The position numbers and the translations under genes are program-made. A stretch of DNA of 64,000 bases from Salinicola salarius (lineage in GTDB: Bacteria; Pseudomonadota; Gammaproteobacteria; Pseudomonadales; Halomonadaceae), in NCBI RefSeq assembly GCF_002179555.1, contig NZ_NHOU01000003.1:1-64000 (forward strand), written 5' to 3'. This document shows, piece by piece, positions 49,463 to 61,924 of this stretch. The notes beneath the pieces were generated by a model. It saw only the letters and a program-made list of their open reading frames with translations, was not told where the DNA came from and did not search any database. How positions within the stretch are numbered: the stretch's first letter is position 1; every line of letters begins with the position of its first letter.

Positions 49463-50476
49463 ATGTTCTACGACGTACTCCGTAACGCCGCCCAGGGTAA
49501 ACTGGGCCGAATGCTCGCCTCCGGCGGCGCGATCGCTTCCCTGACACTGGGGCTCGGTGCGACCGGTCTGGCGACCAGCCAGCTCGCACAAGCCGAAGAC
49601 TATCCCGACAAGGCCATCGAGTTCATCGTGCCCTGGTCACCCGGCGGTGGCAGCGATGCCCTGATGCGCATCATCTCCAACGCCGCCGACGAGCACATCG
49701 GCCAGCCGATGCCGGTGATCAACATGCCCGGCGTCAGCGGTACCATCGGCCTCAAGGAGCTGGCGCAGAAGGATCCCGACGGCTACACCGTCGGCCAGGT
49801 CCACGAGGGGCTGATGGCCGCCAACGCCACCGGCCTGACTCAGCTCAACTGGGACGACTTCCAGCCGATCGCCTCGCTGGCCTCCTCGCCCCAGTATCTG
49901 GTGGTCAATGCCGACAGCGACTGGGAGACCTTCGAGGATTTCGCCGAATATGCCAAGGAGAATCCCGGTGACATTCGCGTCGGCGCAACGCTCGGCGGCA
50001 TTCCCCACGTGCATGCGGCGATGATCGAAGACGCCATCGATGCACAGTTCCGATACGTCGGCTTCGAAGGAACCGGCGCTCGCATTCGCGCGCTGGTCGG
50101 CGGCCATATCGACGCCTCGATCGGCGATATCTCGTCGAGCCTGGAGTTCGTCAAGAACGGCGACCTACGGTTTCTCGCCATCGGCAGCAAGGAACGTCTC
50201 AAGCAGACCCCCGACGTACCGACCTTCAAGGAGCTCGGCTACGACAACCTCAACCTGAGCATCAATCGCGGTATCGTCGCGCCCAAGGAGATCGATCCGG
50301 CCAAGGTAGAGACCCTGGCCCAGGGCTTCGAAGCCATGTCCCAGGATCCGAAGTTCGTCGAGCGCGTGAACAAGGCCGGCGCAGAGGTCGAGTTCATGGG
50401 GCCGCAGGCCTATGCGGACTACCTCGCCGAGGTCGATGCCACGGTCAAGCGCCTCTCCGGCAAGCTGGCACGATGA
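49463..50476 (+). CDS. tctC: Tripartite tricarboxylate transporter substrate-binding protein (TctC family)
   Basis: This is the periplasmic solute receptor of a TTT-family carboxylate importer, with 337 residues. A long signal peptide (residues 1-43) ends AQA before EDYP. The Bug/TctC features are EFIVPWSPGGGSD, the loop GTIGLKELAQKDPDGYT, and VGATLGGIPHVH in the ligand cleft. The ATG at 49463 follows AAGGAC and starts a proper signal peptide; a longer upstream frame is basic and unlikely. It overlaps tctB by ATGA. The ligand is probably a di- or tricarboxylate, or a conjugate handled by the GGT-like enzyme. Confidence 0.92.
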   Translation: MFYDVLRNAAQGKLGRMLASGGAIASLTLGLGATGLATSQLAQAEDYPDKAIEFIVPWSPGGGSDALMRIISNAADEHIGQPMPVINMPGVSGTIGLKELAQKDPDGYTVGQVHEGLMAANATGLTQLNWDDFQPIASLASSPQYLVVNADSDWETFEDFAEYAKENPGDIRVGATLGGIPHVHAAMIEDAIDAQFRYVGFEGTGARIRALVGGHIDASIGDISSSLEFVKNGDLRFLAIGSKERLKQTPDVPTFKELGYDNLNLSINRGIVAPKEIDPAKVETLAQGFEAMSQDPKFVERVNKAGAEVEFMGPQAYADYLAEVDATVKRLSGKLAR

Positions 50477-51006
50477 GCAAGGATGCCGAGATGGTCTCCC
50501 GCCCCGCGCGGGAGACCAGCAGCGAGCACGGCAAGGCGGTCGCCAACGTCATTTTCAATGCCGTCCTGGCCGCGCTGTTCGTCGGGCTGTTCGTGCAGGC
50601 CGGCGACCTGCCGTCGTCGATGTGGGAACCGCTGGGTGCCGGCTCGTTCCCGAGGCTGATTCTCGGGGCGCTGGTGATCTTCAATCTGGCGATCGTGGTG
50701 CAGTCGATGGCGGCATTGCGCGTCACTGACCGATCCGCGAGCGCCGGTGCAAGACAGTGGTTCCTGCAGCGACGCCTGGCCTTTGCCACGCTGGCGGCGT
50801 TTGCCGTCTACGCGCTGCTCATGCCATGGATCGGATTCGCCCTGGCGTCACTGCTGTTCCTGCTCGCCGTGCAGTTCATCCTGGGCGCTCGTCGCGGACG
50901 CCGACTGCTGATCGCTGCACTCGTCGCCGTGATCTTCGGCCTGGGTCTCTACATGCTGTTCAGCCACGTGTTCCTGATTTCGCTACCCGCGGGACGCCTG
51001 TGGTAG
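50473..51006 (+). CDS. tctB: Tripartite tricarboxylate transporter small membrane subunit (TctB)
   Basis: This is a 177-residue protein with four hydrophobic helices, the normal TctB form: NVIFNAVLAALFVGLFVQAG, PRLILGALVIFNLAIVVQS, FATLAAFAVYALLMPWIGFA and LLIAALVAVIFGLGLYMLF. TctB proteins are poorly conserved, so the call rests on topology and position between tctC and tctA. The start overlaps the tctC stop (ATGA). Confidence 0.88.
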   Translation: MSKDAEMVSRPARETSSEHGKAVANVIFNAVLAALFVGLFVQAGDLPSSMWEPLGAGSFPRLILGALVIFNLAIVVQSMAALRVTDRSASAGARQWFLQRRLAFATLAAFAVYALLMPWIGFALASLLFLLAVQFILGARRGRRLLIAALVAVIFGLGLYMLFSHVFLISLPAGRLW

Positions 51007-51073
51007 CGCGGAGCGGGTAGCCCGAGACCGGTCGTCCGACTCGAACAAGACCAACGGGACAAGAGAACTTTCC

Positions 51074-52579
51074 ATGCTGATGACCGATGCGCTGCTCAGC
51101 AGCGTCGAACAACTGTTTTCGCTGGCGACCCTCGTCAGCATGATGATTGGCGTCATGGCAGGTGTCGTGGCCGCCGCCATTCCCGGTTTCACGATCACCA
51201 TGGCGATCGTGCTGACGCTACCGGTGACCTTTACCATGTCGCCGCTTCAGGGCGTGGCGACCATGCTCGCCGTGTATGTCGGCGGGGGCTCGGGCGGGTT
51301 GATCAGTGCCGCCCTGCTGGGCATTCCGGGCACGCCTTCTGCGGTGGCGACGACGTTCGATGCCTACCCGATGGCGCGCAAGGGCGAACCGGGCCGCGCG
51401 CTGGCGCTGGGTATCTGGGCTTCGTTCTTCGGCGCGCTGGTGAGTGCCGTGGTGCTGATCGTCGCCGCGCCACCGCTGGCGATGATCGCCGTCAAACTCG
51501 GCCCCTGGGAGTATTTCTCGCTCATCCTGTTCGCTGTCACCGTCGTCGCCAGCCTGGTCGGCAAGTCGGTTCTCAAGGGCTTGATGATGAGCCTGCTGGG
51601 GCTGTTCATCGCGACCGTGGGCCAGGATCCGATGATGGGCGTGCCACGCTTTACCTTCGGCATCGACGTGCTGGCGGCCGGCTTTCCGTTCCTGGTGGTA
51701 CTGATCGGCATCTTTGCGGTGAGCCAGCTGGCCAGCGAGGTGGAGAATCCGTCGGAGCTCCAGCAAGGCAAGGCGCTGGTGAGCGGAAGCATGCAGTTTC
51801 GGCCTTTCGCCGTCATGCGCGAGGTTCTGAGCCGCCCTGTAAATCTCTTGCGTTCGTCGCTGCTGGGCGTGGTCATCGGTGCCGTCCCCGGCGCCGGTGG
51901 CAGCATCGCCAACCTGATCGCCTACGATCAGGCCAAGCGTGCCTCGAAGACCCCGGAACGCTTCGGTACCGGTATCGCCGATGGCGTGGTCGCCTCCGAG
52001 TCGGGCAATTCCGCCACCGCCGGCGGCGGGCTGATCCCGATGATCGCGCTGGGCATTCCCGGTAGCGCGGTCGACGCCGTGCTAATGGCAGCGCTGATGG
52101 TACAAGGCGTCAGCGTAGGCCCCAGGCTGATCATGGATAACGCCGATTTGGTCTATGGCATGTTCCTGGCGATGTTCCTGGCCGCCGGCATGGTGCTGGT
52201 CTTCTGCCTGATCAGCATGCGCTGGTTCCTGCGAATCACCGAGATTCCCAAGTCGATCATCGTGCCGGTGGTACTTGTCTGCTGTGCGGTGGGTGCGCTG
52301 GCGCTGAACAACCGCGTTACCGACCTCTACCTGCTGATCGGCGTCGGCCTGGTGGGCTATCTGCTGGCCAAGCTCGATTACCCGCTGGCGCCGCTGGTGC
52401 TCGGCGTCATCCTCGGGCCGATTGCCGAAACCAACCTGCGCCGGGCACTGATGGCCGACGAGGACTGGACGCTGTTCTTCACCCGCCCGATCTCGGCGGG
52501 CCTGCTGGTACTCGCGGTTCTGTCGGTGGCGTTCACCGTCCGCCGTCTTCTCCAGCAGCGAGCCGCCGCCCGCGCCTGA
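51074..52579 (+). CDS. tctA: Tripartite tricarboxylate transporter large membrane subunit (TctA)
   Basis: This is a 501-residue transporter with about 12 helices. It has the TctA signatures GVMAGVVAAAIPGFTITMAI, LLGIPGTPSAVATTFDAYPM and GVVIGAVPGAGGSIANLIAYDQAKR, then VVASESGNSATAGGGLIPMIALGIPGS split over two loops. It moves substrate delivered by TctC using an ion gradient. It starts 67 bases after tctB. A perfect hairpin follows its stop, so the operon GGT-CHR-CHR-tctCBA ends here. Confidence 0.95.
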   Translation: MLMTDALLSSVEQLFSLATLVSMMIGVMAGVVAAAIPGFTITMAIVLTLPVTFTMSPLQGVATMLAVYVGGGSGGLISAALLGIPGTPSAVATTFDAYPMARKGEPGRALALGIWASFFGALVSAVVLIVAAPPLAMIAVKLGPWEYFSLILFAVTVVASLVGKSVLKGLMMSLLGLFIATVGQDPMMGVPRFTFGIDVLAAGFPFLVVLIGIFAVSQLASEVENPSELQQGKALVSGSMQFRPFAVMREVLSRPVNLLRSSLLGVVIGAVPGAGGSIANLIAYDQAKRASKTPERFGTGIADGVVASESGNSATAGGGLIPMIALGIPGSAVDAVLMAALMVQGVSVGPRLIMDNADLVYGMFLAMFLAAGMVLVFCLISMRWFLRITEIPKSIIVPVVLVCCAVGALALNNRVTDLYLLIGVGLVGYLLAKLDYPLAPLVLGVILGPIAETNLRRALMADEDWTLFFTRPISAGLLVLAVLSVAFTVRRLLQQRAAARA

Positions 52580-52586
52580 CGACAGG

Positions 52587-52618
52587 GAGCGGCATGCCCC
52601 ACATCGGGCATGCCGCTC
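52587..52618 (+). terminator. Terminator of the tctCBA operon
   Basis: A perfect 13-bp stem (GAGCGGCATGCCC / GGGCATGCCGCTC) with a 6-base loop begins eight bases after tctA. A T-rich stretch (ATCTTTTC) comes slightly downstream. Confidence 0.75.
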
Positions 52619-52688
52619 ACCTGACCATCTTTTCATTCGTCCTCGGCGAGAGGTGTGCTAGCTTGACGGCCGATCATCCGGAGGTCGT

Positions 52689-53783
52689 ATGGTACAGCCT
52701 TTCCCCTATCCAGACACGTCTTTCTCCCCTTGCGATACGCCGCTCCCTCATGGGCCCTCGGCCACACGCGGCCGACTCGGTCTGGCGCCAATGGAGGGCG
52801 TCATCGATGCCGATACCCGTGCGCTGTTGAGCGAGGACGGAGCCCTGGACTGGTGCGTGACCGAGTTCGTGCGTGTCGTCGACGCGAAACTGCCGCCACG
52901 GGTGTTTCTGCGCCATTGCCCCGAGCTGGCGACCGCAGGCGCGTCTGGGCCTGTCACGCCCTCGGCCACGCCCGTCACCCTGCAGTTGCTCGGCTCCGAT
53001 CCACAGGCACTGGAGGCCAATGCCGAACAGGCGATCGCACAGGGAGCGACGCGGCTAGATCTCAACTTCGGCTGCCCGGCCAAGACCGTCAATCGCCACG
53101 ACGGCGGTGCGTCGCTGCTGCGTACGCCGGCGCGCGTTCACGCCGCAGTCGCCGCGGTTGCCGAGGTGGGCCGATCTTTCGGGGTTTCGGTCAACGCCAA
53201 GCTCCGCCTCGGCTTCGATGACAAGCAGTTGGCCTTGGCCTGTGCGCAAGCGGCCGAAGCCGGTGGGGCCGAAGAACTGGTCGTGCATGCGCGCACGCGA
53301 CGCGAGGGCTATCGCCCGCCTGCCCACTGGGAATGGATCGCTCGGATCCGGACCGTCGTGAGCGTGCCGGTGGTGGCCAATGGCGATATCTGGTCGCTGG
53401 AGGACTACTGGAAGGCGCGCTCGCTCTCGGGTTGCGACGATGTGATGCTGGGTCGCGGCATGCTGGCAGATCCGTGGCTGGCACGGCGTATCCGTCATTG
53501 GCAGATCTCGGGCGGCGAACGTCTGCCCGCGACGCCGTGGTCGGCACGTAGCGCCCTGCTGAACCGCTATGCCGAGGCAAAACAAAGCGCGGGCATGCCG
53601 GAAAAGGTGATCGTGTCGCTGTTGAAACAGTGGCTGAACATCATGCGGGGGCGAGAGACGGAGGCGGCGATGCGATTCATGGCATTGCGCCGGGAGACAG
53701 CACTGGATGCCTTCCTCGCGGGCCTGAACGCCTCCGAGCCGGCACCGACGTCGATCCACGACTCCTCGACAGCGCTCGCCTAG
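52689..53783 (+). CDS. dusC: tRNA-dihydrouridine synthase C
   Basis: This is an FMN-dependent enzyme that reduces uridine to dihydrouridine in tRNA; DusC acts at position 16. The TIM-barrel motifs are LGLAPMEGVIDADTR, CVTEFVRVVDAKLPP, the catalytic-Cys segment LNFGCPAKTVNRHDGG, NAKLRLGFDD, and VVANGDIWS, GRGMLADPW. E. coli DusC begins near the LAPMEG motif. Here the ATG at 52689 adds ~30 extra residues, Pro-rich and probably unstructured. The length is 364. It is convergent with the tRNA cluster, separated by a bidirectional terminator. Confidence 0.92.
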   Translation: MVQPFPYPDTSFSPCDTPLPHGPSATRGRLGLAPMEGVIDADTRALLSEDGALDWCVTEFVRVVDAKLPPRVFLRHCPELATAGASGPVTPSATPVTLQLLGSDPQALEANAEQAIAQGATRLDLNFGCPAKTVNRHDGGASLLRTPARVHAAVAAVAEVGRSFGVSVNAKLRLGFDDKQLALACAQAAEAGGAEELVVHARTRREGYRPPAHWEWIARIRTVVSVPVVANGDIWSLEDYWKARSLSGCDDVMLGRGMLADPWLARRIRHWQISGGERLPATPWSARSALLNRYAEAKQSAGMPEKVIVSLLKQWLNIMRGRETEAAMRFMALRRETALDAFLAGLNASEPAPTSIHDSSTALA

Positions 53784-53896
53784 AAAGCGTCCTCACCGGC
53801 TCTGGCCGGCCAAACCGTTGGACGGCGGCGCGCCGAGGTCTCATCGGCGCTCGACCGCTATCGGCCAGATATCGCCGATCAGATACCCGACAAACA

Positions 53897-53939
53897 AAAA
53901 CCCCCGCGCCCTGTATAAGAACATGAGTGCGGGGGTTTT
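53897..53939. terminator. Bidirectional terminator, dusC / tRNA cluster
   Basis: AAAACCCCCGC and GCGGGGGTTTT (11 bp) flank a 21-base loop, with T-runs on both strands. It would end dusC transcription rightwards and the tRNA transcript leftwards. Confidence 0.85.
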
Positions 53940-53947
53940 CGTCTATA

Positions 53948-54024
53948 TGGCGCGCCCGGGAGGATTCGAACCTCCGACCACCTGATTCGTAGTCAGGTAC
54001 TCTATCCAGCTGAGCTACGGGCGC
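53948..54024 (-). tRNA. tRNA-Arg (ACG), copy 2
   Basis: This is a complete 77-base tRNA with encoded CCA. The acceptor is GCGCCCG/CGGGCGC, the D-loop region AGCTCAGCTGGATAGAG, the anticodon loop CTACGAA giving ACG (reads CGN Arg codons via inosine), and the T-arm GGAGGTTCGAATCCTCC. It is identical to the copy at 54072-54148. Confidence 0.97.
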
Positions 54025-54071
54025 TTGAAATCTTGTGAAGCAGCAATGCCGGTTTACCCGACTTCAGTGAG

Positions 54072-54148
54072 TGGCGCGCCCGGGAGGATTCGAACCTCCG
54101 ACCACCTGATTCGTAGTCAGGTACTCTATCCAGCTGAGCTACGGGCGC
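54072..54148 (-). tRNA. tRNA-Arg (ACG), copy 1
   Basis: This is a complete 77-base tRNA with encoded CCA, identical in sequence to the downstream copy and 47 bases from it. It is transcribed after tRNA-Ser in the same leftward unit. Confidence 0.97.
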
Positions 54149-54201
54149 TTGATCACTAACTTCCTTCACACGGTGTTGATCGCGGTTTCCGATTTCCCGG
54201 A

Positions 54202-54296
<95 letters not shown>

Positions 54297-54314
54297 CCGA
54301 TCAGCACGGCGCGT

Positions 54315-54343
54315 AGGTTACCGATTTCGATGAGGGTTGTCCA
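54315..54343 (-). promoter_or_regulatory. Promoter of the tRNA cluster
   Basis: On the minus strand, TGGACA (54343-54338) is separated by 17 bases from TAACCT (54320-54315). The GC-rich discriminator ACGCGCC after the -10 fits stringent control of stable RNA genes. A TTTTTTCGAAAAAA tract just upstream could act as an UP element. Confidence 0.65.
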
Positions 54344-54512
54344 GCCAACGGACAAACTTTTTTCGAAAAAAACCTTAGAGGATGAAGAAGTTACCAGAAG
54401 GCGAGATTAGAAGGCCGATGCCTGCGGGCGAAGAAGGTGTTCAGGGGTAGCCCGAGCCGATAAAGGGGACGACTTCACCAGCCCAGACGGTACCAAAGCG
54501 CCTATCCAGCAC

Positions 54513-54710
54513 TCACGCGCCAGGATCGCCGTCTTCGTCTTCGGATTTCTCGCGCTGAATGCGCTGATAGATCTCTTCACGGTGGACGGCCACATCCTTG
54601 GGCGCATTCACGCCAATACGCACCTGATTCCCTTTCACTCCCAGAACCGTGACGGTAATGTCGTCGCCGATCATGAGAGTCTCTCCCACGCGACGGGTCA
54701 GGATGAGCAT
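54513..54710 (-). CDS. csrA: Carbon storage regulator CsrA
   Basis: This is a 65-residue RNA-binding dimer that controls translation of many mRNAs by binding GGA motifs. It is near identical to the family consensus: [34 protein letters not shown] and [12 protein letters not shown], with a short acidic tail. Its own ribosome-binding site is AAGGAG, containing a GGA that could allow autoregulation. It sits between lysC and tRNA-Ser, the conserved position. Confidence 0.97.
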   Translation of the reverse strand: MLILTRRVGETLMIGDDITVTVLGVKGNQVRIGVNAPKDVAVHREEIYQRIQREKSEDEDGDPGA

Positions 54711-54741
54711 TATCTGATCTCCTTCTCAGGGCCTTCTTCCA

Positions 54742-54792
54742 TTCTCGGGTCACGTTCTCGGGCTTCCGCGAGGCAAGCCTGCCACCCGAGAA
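54742..54792 (-). promoter_or_regulatory. Inverted repeat in the csrA leader
   Basis: TTCTCGGGT and ACCCGAGAA (9-base arms, 33-base spacer) lie 30-80 bases upstream of the csrA ATG in the 229-base lysC-csrA gap. The leader could fold there. It is a possible regulatory structure for csrA, or an inefficient terminator for lysC. Confidence 0.35.
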
Positions 54793-54939
54793 GCGATTAT
54801 GCGTCATACGGACCTTCAGGCCAATGACGCCGTTCCATGCAAACCCGCGGCAACGTTGAAAGAACGCATGTTCCTTTCACTTCCTTCCAACTCACCCTTA
54901 GCGTAGAACGCCTGAGACATTGTTGAAGGTGTTATTCAG

Positions 54940-56184
54940 CTATTCGCTCTGAATACTGTCTTTGTCGAGGCCAAAAGCGGTGTGCAACGCACGTACGGCA
55001 AGTTCCATCGCCTTCTCGTCGATCACCACGGATATCTTGATCTCGGATGTCGACACCATGCGGATGTTGATATTCTCTTCGGAGAGCACCCGGAACATCC
55101 TGGACGCCACGCCGGCGTGAGAACGCATGCCGACACCGACCAAGGAGACCTTAGCGATGTTTTCGTCGCCACGCAGCTCTCCACCGCCGAGCGCCGGGAT
55201 GACGTCATTCTGCAGAATCCGCATGGTCTGCTTGTAGTCGCCCTTGGCCACGGTGAAGGTGAAATCGGTGTAGTCGCCAGCCGGGGCCACGTTCTGCACG
55301 ATCATGTCGACTTCGATATTGGCGTCGGCGATCGGCCCCAGGATGCGCGAGGCCACGCCGGGCACGTCCGGGGTATTGAGCAGGGTCAGCTTGGCTTCGT
55401 TCGCCGTGAAGGCGATACCGGAGATCAGCGGTTCTTCCATCGATTCGAATTCCTCGTCTGCCACGATCAGCGTGCCCGGTCCTTCCTCGAAACTCGAAAG
55501 CACGCGTAACGGTACGTTGTATTTGCCGGCGAACTCCACGGCACGGATCTGCAACACCTTGGAGCCCAGGCTGGCGAGCTCCAGCATCTCCTCGACCGTA
55601 ATCTTCTCCAGGCGCTGAGCCTTGGAGCAGACGCGGGGGTCCGTGGTGTAGACGCCGTCGACGTCAGTGTAGATCTGGCACTCATCGGCATTCAGGGCCG
55701 CGGCCAGGGCGACACCGGTCGTGTCCGAACCGCCGCGCCCCAGCGTGGTGATGTTGCCTTCCTCGTCGACGCCCTGGAAACCCGCGACGACGACGACCTG
55801 ACCATCGTTCAGATCGTCCTGGATCTCATCGGTCTCGATGCGCTGGATCCGCGCCTTGGTGTGCGCGCTGTCGGTACGGATTCCTACCTGAGCACCGGTA
55901 TAGGAGGTCGCCGGCACGCCCAGCTGATGCAAGGCCATGGCCAGCAGCGAAATGGTGACCTGCTCCCCGGTCGAGACCAGCATGTCCATCTCTCGAGGCG
56001 TCGGATCCTCGTTGATCTGGCTGGCCAGCTCGATGAGCCGGTTGGTCTCGCCGCTCATTGCCGACACCACGACCACGACCTGATGTCCCGCATCGCGGTC
56101 CCGCTTGACCTTCTCGGCCACCGCTTTGATCCGCTCGACCGAGCCGACCGATGTGCCTCCAAACTTTTGTACGTATAGCGCCAT
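54940..56184 (-). CDS. lysC: Aspartate kinase
   Basis: This enzyme phosphorylates aspartate at the entry to lysine, threonine and methionine synthesis, and to ectoine, the main osmolyte of halomonads. The kinase domain (about 1-250) has VQKFGGTSVGSVERI, VVVVSAMSGETNRL and GRGGSDTTGVALAAAL. Two ACT domains follow (about 260-400; VDMIVQNVAPAGDYTDFTF, INIRMVSTSEIKISVVIDE) that usually bind lysine/threonine. The 414-residue size and layout match the Pseudomonas-type enzyme. It lies between alaS and csrA, 71 bases after alaS. Confidence 0.96.
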   Translation of the reverse strand: MALYVQKFGGTSVGSVERIKAVAEKVKRDRDAGHQVVVVVSAMSGETNRLIELASQINEDPTPREMDMLVSTGEQVTISLLAMALHQLGVPATSYTGAQVGIRTDSAHTKARIQRIETDEIQDDLNDGQVVVVAGFQGVDEEGNITTLGRGGSDTTGVALAAALNADECQIYTDVDGVYTTDPRVCSKAQRLEKITVEEMLELASLGSKVLQIRAVEFAGKYNVPLRVLSSFEEGPGTLIVADEEFESMEEPLISGIAFTANEAKLTLLNTPDVPGVASRILGPIADANIEVDMIVQNVAPAGDYTDFTFTVAKGDYKQTMRILQNDVIPALGGGELRGDENIAKVSLVGVGMRSHAGVASRMFRVLSEENINIRMVSTSEIKISVVIDEKAMELAVRALHTAFGLDKDSIQSE

Positions 56185-56255
56185 GAGTCTGCTTATCGCT
56201 CCCTAGCGTTGTCGGCCGGCGCTGGCGCCGACCGTGAATGCATTTAGCCCAGCCC

Positions 56256-58859
<2,604 letters not shown>

Positions 58860-59309
58860 AAACAATCCGTGGCGATAGGCGCGTCCACGGCGGCTAGCAG
58901 ACCACGTGGCGACGCAAAATCCGGCAACGGAAAGGCGCTATCAACACCTCTCCGGCCATCGCAAAGCGCATTAGTATAACGTGGAGGGCCAATAGTCTGT
59001 CGAGTGCGACGCCACTGTCGGCGGGATTCGACAGCTCGGTCTCTTCGCTGCCTGTCTTCGAAGAACCAGATGCGTTCCGCCAGGGAAAGCGATATCAGAC
59101 GTACCAGAGACGGTTCGCCGGTTTGGTGGGAAATCTGGAGACGAAGCATACGGAGATCGTATGAGGAAAAGGTGGTGCGAGGAGGAAAGGTGGTGCGAGG
59201 AGAAACGCCGTGGAGAATTCGAAATATCGTGCCGCTTTGAACCAGCGGCACGGAGCGGTGGCGAACCCATAAATAGGAATCGAGAGAGCCGAATTTCAGT
59301 AGCCGAAGA
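58860..59309. other. Gap between recX and alaS, with alaS promoter and a tandem repeat
   Basis: There is no supported gene in this stretch. On the minus strand a -10-like TATACT (58978-58973) with TCGACA 19 bases upstream is a possible alaS promoter, giving a ~105-base leader. At 59169-59202 AAGGTGGTGCGAGGAG occurs twice with an 18-base period. Confidence 0.45.
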
Positions 59310-59804
59310 TCACGCTCCGTCGTTCCAGGCATGCCTCATGGCGTGGCGAACCTGATCGAATTCGAAGCCGCGCCCGGCAAGGAAGCGCTCGCGCTTGGCG
59401 CGTTCCCGTGGCGTTGCACCGGGGCCGTCGAAACGCTTGGCCAGTGCCTCGCAAGCCAGGCTCTGCCAATCGGCGGACTCCGCCTCGAAAGCCAGCACCA
59501 TCAGTGGTTCGGCGATGCCGCGCTGTCCCATGTCGACGCGAATCCTGACAGGCCCCTGCCCCCGCGCGATGCGCGAGCGCACGAAGACTTCGGCAAAACG
59601 CGCATCGGACTGAAGACCCTCATCGGCCAAATCATCCAGCACGCGATGGATATCGTCGCCGTCGACGCCTTTGGCGCTCAGCCGGCTCACCAGCTCGGCG
59701 CGAGAGTACTCGCGCCGAGCCAGGAACTGGATGGCCATGTCCCGAGGAGACGCCTCTCGGGACCTGGCGCCGCCGGAAGGCTCGCCGCCGCCGTTACCGA
59801 ACAT
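59310..59804 (-). CDS. recX: Regulatory protein RecX
   Basis: This 164-residue helical-repeat protein limits RecA filament growth. The three-helix RecX repeats are visible: AIQFLARREYSRAELVSRL, RVLDDLADEGLQSDARFAEVFV and a C-terminal KRERFLAGRGFEFDQVRHAM. It starts 22 bases after the recA stop on the same strand, so it is almost certainly co-transcribed with recA. Confidence 0.94.
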   Translation of the reverse strand: MFGNGGGEPSGGARSREASPRDMAIQFLARREYSRAELVSRLSAKGVDGDDIHRVLDDLADEGLQSDARFAEVFVRSRIARGQGPVRIRVDMGQRGIAEPLMVLAFEAESADWQSLACEALAKRFDGPGATPRERAKRERFLAGRGFEFDQVRHAMRHAWNDGA

Positions 59805-59825
59805 CGGTAAAGCTCCCGGAAAGCC

Positions 59826-60890
<1,065 letters not shown>

Positions 60891-60955
60891 GAACGTCTCC
60901 TATGAATGCGCAGGGTGAGACGGGGCAACGCCAGTCACGGCGCTCGGCTCACATA

Positions 60956-60971
60956 CTGTATGATTAGACAG
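60956..60971 (-). promoter_or_regulatory. LexA (SOS) box and core promoter of recA
   Basis: CTGTATGATTAGACAG fits CTGT-N8-ACAG exactly and is flanked by TA/TA to give TACTGT...ACAGTA. On the minus strand the box is followed at once by TATGTG as -10, the same arrangement as in E. coli recA. LexA would therefore cover the core promoter. Confidence 0.88.
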
Positions 60972-61068
60972 TAGTATGGCGAAAAAACCGTCGCGCGCCT
61001 ATCCCCGTTCGAAGTTTTTCGATCAAGTTCTGATACGGCCACGACGCCAGCGTCGTCGCCGATGCGGA

Positions 61069-61599
61069 TCATGTGTCACGGTCACTTTCCGACAGCGATT
61101 CTATCAATCCCGCCAATGCCACCGACACGGCCAGCTCACGCACACCCTGACGATCGCCGGGCAAGAGAAGGCAGCGTGCGCGCTGGTATCGTTCATCGCC
61201 CCAGGCGAACCAGACCGTGCCCACCGGCTTATCGGGGCTGCCACCCTCCGGACCGGCAATGCCGCTGACCGCGACGCCAAGCTCCGCGCCGCTGTCACGG
61301 CAGGCACCAGCGACCATTTCGCGCACGGTCGCCTCGCTGACGGCGCCGTGCGTCTCCAGCGTGACGCTCGCGACCCCCAGCAGGCGCTGCTTGGCGGCAT
61401 TGGAATAGGTCACGTAACCGGTCTCGAAATAAGCGGAACTACCGGCGATCGCGGTGATGGCGCTGGCGACGCCGCCTCCAGTGCAGGATTCCGCCGTCGT
61501 CACCCGAACGCCCCGTGCCAGACAGGCTTCGCCCAGACGCCGGGACAGCTCGTCGCATCCCAGTTGGGCCTCGGAAGGCACCGTGGATTCCAGTGACAT
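61069..61599 (-). CDS. pncC: Nicotinamide-nucleotide amidase (CinA C-terminal domain protein)
   Basis: This enzyme deamidates NMN to nicotinate mononucleotide in the pyridine nucleotide cycle. The 176-residue protein is the stand-alone CinA C-terminal domain: VTTAESCTGGGVASAITAIAGSS, FETGYVTYSNAAKQRLLGV, AVSEATVREM and AVSGIAGPEGGSPDKPVGTVW. AAGGAGAGG is its ribosome-binding site. It lies directly upstream of recA, a widespread gammaproteobacterial arrangement; recA has its own promoter in the gap. Confidence 0.94.
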   Translation of the reverse strand: MSLESTVPSEAQLGCDELSRRLGEACLARGVRVTTAESCTGGGVASAITAIAGSSAYFETGYVTYSNAAKQRLLGVASVTLETHGAVSEATVREMVAGACRDSGAELGVAVSGIAGPEGGSPDKPVGTVWFAWGDERYQRARCLLLPGDRQGVRELAVSVALAGLIESLSESDRDT

Positions 61600-61924
61600 G
61601 AACGACCTCTCCTTCTTCTAAATCCCGACACGCTTCTGTCAATGACAATGGCTATCCTACCGGCGGCACGATTCCCGAAACTCGCTCTGGGTGATCGTAT
61701 CTGAATGACAGTGCCTGAATGACCGCAGGAAGCCGACTGCCATTCAGTATGCGGAGAATCGGTGCTCGTGCAATGCAGGGATCGATCCACATCCGGGGCG
61801 GCGCGTGCGCAATGAATATCTGCACGGGATGAACATGAATATCCATTTTAGACAATGCTCAAGGATAGCCATCCAGCGCCGATAAAGCGTCATGGAGACG
61901 ACGCCCCTCTTTTATGGACACCAC
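61600..61924. other. Divergent gap pncC / membrane protein
   Basis: No gene, RNA or firm promoter is recognised. The stretch contains two TGAATATC copies (near 61812 and 61841) and a TTGACA on the minus strand (61641-61636) without a convincing -10. Confidence 0.4.

Noticed and set aside
53948-54148. Attachment site for an integrated element at the duplicated tRNA-Arg genes
   Set aside because: Both copies are complete tRNAs in a normal Ser-Arg-Arg unit, and no integrase or foreign-looking block adjoins them.
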